From: Akkermansia sp.
GTDB taxonomy: Bacteria > Verrucomicrobiota > Verrucomicrobiia > Verrucomicrobiales > Akkermansiaceae
Direction: 5' to 3'
DNA: 7,814 bases
Assembly (NCBI GenBank): GCA_017379255.1
Contig: JAFNWZ010000457.1
Span: 1 to 7,814 of the forward strand
The translations under genes were made by a program, and so were the position numbers. Positions 5,347 to 7,814 of the stretch are shown here, piece after piece. The notes beneath the pieces are model-generated. The model saw nothing but the letters and a program-made list of their open reading frames with translations. It was not told the origin of the DNA and made no database searches. Positions within the stretch are counted from its first letter, which is position 1. Every line of letters starts with the position of its first letter.

Positions 5347-5380
5347 ACTAAAAAGGCCGCCTGCGGGCGGCCTTTTTAGT
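5347..5380. terminator. Bidirectional terminator between purN and proC
   Basis: A perfect 15-bp stem pairs ACTAAAAAGGCCGCC (5347-5361) with GGCGGCCTTTTTAGT (5366-5380) around a TGCG loop. The A run on one side and the T run on the other give a U tract on either strand. It can therefore end purN on the + strand and the proC operon on the - strand. Confidence 0.92.
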
Positions 5381-5421
5381 GCTTCGGGACTAAAGCCCCG
5401 CGCTCCGACAATGTTGTGGGC

Positions 5422-6207
5422 TCAGCTGCTGGCTTTCAATCCATCGATGACGGCAGCCGTGAATCCGCTGCGTTCCATGGCGTTGAGCCCCTTGATGGTG
5501 ATGCCGCCTGCCGTCGTCACTTTGTCGAGCGCTACCTCCGGGTGCATGCCGCTCTGCAGCAGGAGGCTGGCGGCGCCGTGCACGGTGTGCTCCACGATAC
5601 GGGCGGCTTCTTCGGTGCGGAATCCCAGCTCCACGCCGCCTTCCATGGCTGCGCGGATGTAGCGCATGGCAAAGGCGATGCCGCAGGAGGCGAGGGCTGT
5701 GCCAGCGGCGAGGTGCTGCTCATCGGTGACCATGGTATACCCCAGAGCTGCAAATAAACCGTGAACAAGAGCCGTCTGTTCGTCTGTGGCATTTTGGCGG
5801 CAGATGAAGGTGACACCATCCAGCACTTCCACCGCGGTGTTCGGAATGGCGCGGAAAAGCGCGGGGGGCTCCGGGGCTGCAAGAAGCATCTCCATTTCCT
5901 GCAGGCTGATACCGGCCGCGACTGATACAATCAGCTGGCGGCCGAAGTCGAGTACAGGGCGGATTTCCTCAATGACTTCGCCGATGAACCACGGCTTGAC
6001 GGCCAGAATGATGATATCAGCCTCGCTAGCTGCCAGCGGGTTGTCCCTGGTGGCCTGCACGCCGGGCAGGGAGGCATGGATGCGAGCCAGACCGGAATCT
6101 GATTTTGCGGTGCAGATAAGGTCGGCGGCCTGCCATGAGCCGGAGGCGATGAGTCCCCGGGCAATGGCACCGCCCATGCTGCCTGTTCCTATGATAGCCA
6201 GTTTCAT
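5422..6207 (-). CDS. proC: Pyrroline-5-carboxylate reductase
   Basis: ProC reduces 1-pyrroline-5-carboxylate to proline with NAD(P)H, the last step of proline synthesis. The 261-residue product has the Rossmann nucleotide-binding loop IIGTGSMGGAIARGL (5-19), AVKPW (69-73), SVAAGISL (95-102), FRAIPNTA (118-125) and the C-terminal dimerisation/substrate region DKVTTAGGITIKGLNAME (228-245). Length is close to the family norm of about 270. Several motifs differ from the E. coli-like forms (IPNTA for MPNTP, ASCGIAF for SGSGPAY, TAGGIT for SPGGTT) and resemble forms I recall from Bacteroidetes. The ATG overlaps the TGA of the nuclease gene upstream (ATGA), so it is translationally coupled. It ends 41 bases from the shared terminator. 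Confidence 0.94.
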   Translation of the reverse strand: MKLAIIGTGSMGGAIARGLIASGSWQAADLICTAKSDSGLARIHASLPGVQATRDNPLAASEADIIILAVKPWFIGEVIEEIRPVLDFGRQLIVSVAAGISLQEMEMLLAAPEPPALFRAIPNTAVEVLDGVTFICRQNATDEQTALVHGLFAALGYTMVTDEQHLAAGTALASCGIAFAMRYIRAAMEGGVELGFRTEEAARIVEHTVHGAASLLLQSGMHPEVALDKVTTAGGITIKGLNAMERSGFTAAVIDGLKASS

Positions 6208-7079
6208 CGGGATTGTTTGCGGAAATCGTATGGGTTGACGGGATTCTTATCCTGCCACAGGCCTTTGCGAGCCTTGCGGGCGGCTTTTTCGGCGGCGGCC
6301 AGGTCAGTAGCATTCGGCGCGAAGTAGGCATAGTGCCATGCCAGACCTTCTATCACCATCTGAAGGTTGATATTCTTCTTACCCAGCCAGACAATGGCCA
6401 CTTTGCGGCCGTACTGGTCAGTGTCCTTCATTTCCAGACGCACGGCTTTACCCTCGCAGAGTTCTTTCAGCCGGTTTCGTGCCTCGTCGGCGTACGCCTG
6501 CCCTTTTTCCGGAGCATCGATGCCCCAGAGCCGCACCCGGGTTTTATCATCCGGCAGCTTGAAAGTGTCTCCATCCTGCACATAGTGGCAGATAACCTCG
6601 TCGCCAGCGGGCGAGGCTGCCGGTTCAGGCTGCTGGCCGCCTTTGCGGAAGACATAGGGCTTTACCGGGTTCTTATCCTTCCAGAGTCCTATTTGCGCCT
6701 TTTTAGCCTTCTTCATGGCCGCCGCCAGCTTCGTTTCATCGGGCGCGTTGTAGTCATCGTGCCAGGCATAGCCGCCATTCACCATGAGCAGCGCCACGTT
6801 TGTCTTCCCTGCGCTTACCTCAGCCACCTTGCGGCCATATTGGTCGGTTTCTCTGACCTTGAGCTTCAGTTTTTTGCCCTTCAGGGTCTTTTCAAGCGCC
6901 CCCGTGGCATGGGAGGCGTAGGGCTGCCCCTTTTCCGGTGCATCTATCCCCCATATCTGGATTTTCGTATCATCCTCCAGAACAAAGGTATCGCCATCCA
7001 CCACGCGTTTGCATGTGGCGGTCATCGTTTCTGCCAGCAGCGGGCAGCCTATCAGCAAATAGAGTAGTATTTTTTTCAT
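6204..7079 (-). CDS. Secreted protein with two tandem staphylococcal-nuclease (SNase) domains
   Basis: The 291-residue product starts with a short signal sequence (MKKILLYLLIGCPLLA). Cleavage could follow A16, or LIGC (9-12) could be a lipobox. Two thermonuclease-type domains follow, at about 19-146 and 161-289, each with VxDGDTF, WGIDAPEKGQ, TDQYGRKVA and a closing GLW-DKNPV-PY-FRK motif. They are joined by a Gln/Pro/Ala-rich linker (149-159). Relative to S. aureus nuclease, domain two keeps Arg35, Glu43 and Arg87 equivalents (R183, E191, R225). Domain one keeps E49 and R83 but has Q41 in place of Arg35, so it may be weak or inactive. The likely role is extracytoplasmic nucleic-acid degradation. 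The longer frame from 7181 was rejected: the ATG at 7079 overlaps the preceding stop (ATGA) and gives the signal peptide. Confidence 0.88.
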   Translation of the reverse strand: MKKILLYLLIGCPLLAETMTATCKRVVDGDTFVLEDDTKIQIWGIDAPEKGQPYASHATGALEKTLKGKKLKLKVRETDQYGRKVAEVSAGKTNVALLMVNGGYAWHDDYNAPDETKLAAAMKKAKKAQIGLWKDKNPVKPYVFRKGGQQPEPAASPAGDEVICHYVQDGDTFKLPDDKTRVRLWGIDAPEKGQAYADEARNRLKELCEGKAVRLEMKDTDQYGRKVAIVWLGKKNINLQMVIEGLAWHYAYFAPNATDLAAAEKAARKARKGLWQDKNPVNPYDFRKQSR

Positions 7080-7813
7080 GATTGGGAAAGGTTCTTCAAG
7101 GCCCGGCGGGCGCGGACCCAGTCTCTGACCAGCCACGCGCATGCGGGAATGAGCAGAGAGCAGATGAATGCCCAGATGCACTCGTGATACTGCTCCCAGG
7201 GGAGGGCGAGCTGGGCCTTTTCCGGGTGGGTGGCCGGGTATACCACGGGTAGGGTGGCACCCGGGGTGTAGTAGCGGGCGTCCTCGCCGTTGATGCAGCG
7301 CAGGGTGAGGGTATGGGGTGTTGCGTCGTGGAATATCACATTGAGGTAGATGACGTGCCCCCAGGTGAAGCCTCTGGCGCCTGTTTTTTCGCCCAGGTAG
7401 GAATCGAGCACGATGGCGGTGTTGTGGATGCCGGTGCGGTTGAGGTGGTGGACTTTGCAGATTTCCGCTATGCTCACGCCAAGGAAGAACAGCCCGAAAA
7501 GAATCCCGCAGATGAAGACGACCATGTTTCTTTTCATGCTCAGTTTCCTGTAGAGTTCTTCCCGGGTTTTCCGGTCGAGCTCCACGGCTTCGCTTCGGGG
7601 CTCAGTTGCCTGCGCGTGCTCAGCCAGCAGTTCCAGTAGTGAATCTGCATCGGGCGTGTCGATGAAGCCCTGACCCGTGATTCGCGGTAGTTCCTGCCAG
7701 AAGGATTCTCCCGCCTCTATAGTGAAAAAGACCGAGGCGCAGTTGTTGCCGCGGTGTTCCACCTTGGCCAGCATGTCGGTAGTGAGCGGGTATTCTTCCA
7801 CCAGCTGCGCACC
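7076..7813 (-). CDS. DUF3592-like two-span membrane protein (5' end probably outside the window)
   Basis: Function unknown. The visible protein has an acidic, soluble N-terminal part with no family I recognise, a basic stretch (RKLSMKRN), a first hydrophobic span (about MVVFICGILFGLFFLGVSIA), a segment resembling DUF3592 (TAIVLDSYLG, then VIYLNVIFHDATPH and the PGATLPVVYPATHPEKAQL region), and a second span (about CIWAFICSLLIPACAWL) with a short basic tail. The DUF3592-like part between the spans should face outside the cytoplasm if the acidic N-terminus stays inside. A GTG at 7801 could be the start, giving 241 residues. However, the frame continues to the right edge without a stop and no Shine-Dalgarno precedes the GTG, so the true start is probably further upstream. 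Its TGA overlaps the start of the nuclease gene, which suggests one operon. Confidence 0.75.
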   Translation of the reverse strand, partial: GAQLVEEYPLTTDMLAKVEHRGNNCASVFFTIEAGESFWQELPRITGQGFIDTPDADSLLELLAEHAQATEPRSEAVELDRKTREELYRKLSMKRNMVVFICGILFGLFFLGVSIAEICKVHHLNRTGIHNTAIVLDSYLGEKTGARGFTWGHVIYLNVIFHDATPHTLTLRCINGEDARYYTPGATLPVVYPATHPEKAQLALPWEQYHECIWAFICSLLIPACAWLVRDWVRARRALKNLSQS

Positions 7814-7814
7814 C

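Noticed and set aside
5381..5410. Short CGGG...CCCG pair next to the purN-proC terminator as another REP
   Set aside because: Only a 4-bp stem with a long loop and no GTAG; it does not align with the composite repeat beyond a few bases.
5786..7067. + strand frames across proC and the nuclease gene
   Set aside because: They overlap genes with clear domains on the other strand and have no start signals or recognisable domains of their own.
7080..7181. Upstream start for the nuclease protein at 7181
   Set aside because: It would bury the signal peptide behind 34 residues and overlap the preceding gene deeply; the ATGA junction at 7076-7079 is a better start.

Overview
The window reads as a piece of a moderately GC-rich bacterial chromosome. 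The best guess is Verrucomicrobiota, Akkermansia-like. This rests on recalled protein similarity, a ribosomal operon without rpmD, and weak Shine-Dalgarno signals before several ribosomal genes; it is inference, since no rRNA or other lineage marker is present. Almost all of the sequence is accounted for by ten genes and their control sites.

Left third (1-3908), + strand: the distal part of the spc ribosomal-protein operon, in the order rplF (5' end outside the window), rplR, rpsE, rplO, secY. The rpmD gene normally found between rpsE and rplO is absent. A 221-base gap before secY holds two hairpin structures and a sigma70-like promoter, so secY can probably be transcribed separately from the genes upstream. 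SecY carries an extra hydrophobic segment at its C-terminus. A 13-bp intrinsic terminator closes the operon straight after secY.

Middle (3913-4679): the most unusual part. A small, AT-richer HUH/Y1 transposase gene of the IS200/IS605 TnpA type lies on the - strand. It sits between two near-identical composite repeats of about 95 bases in inverted orientation. Each repeat holds three GC-rich hairpins joined by conserved linkers, and the central hairpin has GTAG at its 5' foot. This is the architecture of a REP-associated tyrosine transposase (RAYT) with its own inverted REP pair. A decayed partial copy of one repeat end lies just outside.

Right part (4721-7814): purN (+), with a near-consensus promoter so close to the start codon that the mRNA should be leaderless or nearly so. 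It converges on a - strand cluster of a DUF3592-like membrane protein (its start probably lies beyond the right edge), a secreted protein with two staphylococcal-nuclease domains, and proC. The three genes overlap by ATGA at both junctions, so they are probably one translationally coupled operon. A symmetrical terminator hairpin separates purN and proC and can serve both. Transcription and translation (ribosomal proteins, Sec translocon), purine and proline biosynthesis and an exported nuclease are thus ordinary chromosomal neighbours, with the RAYT/REP unit inserted between two transcription units.
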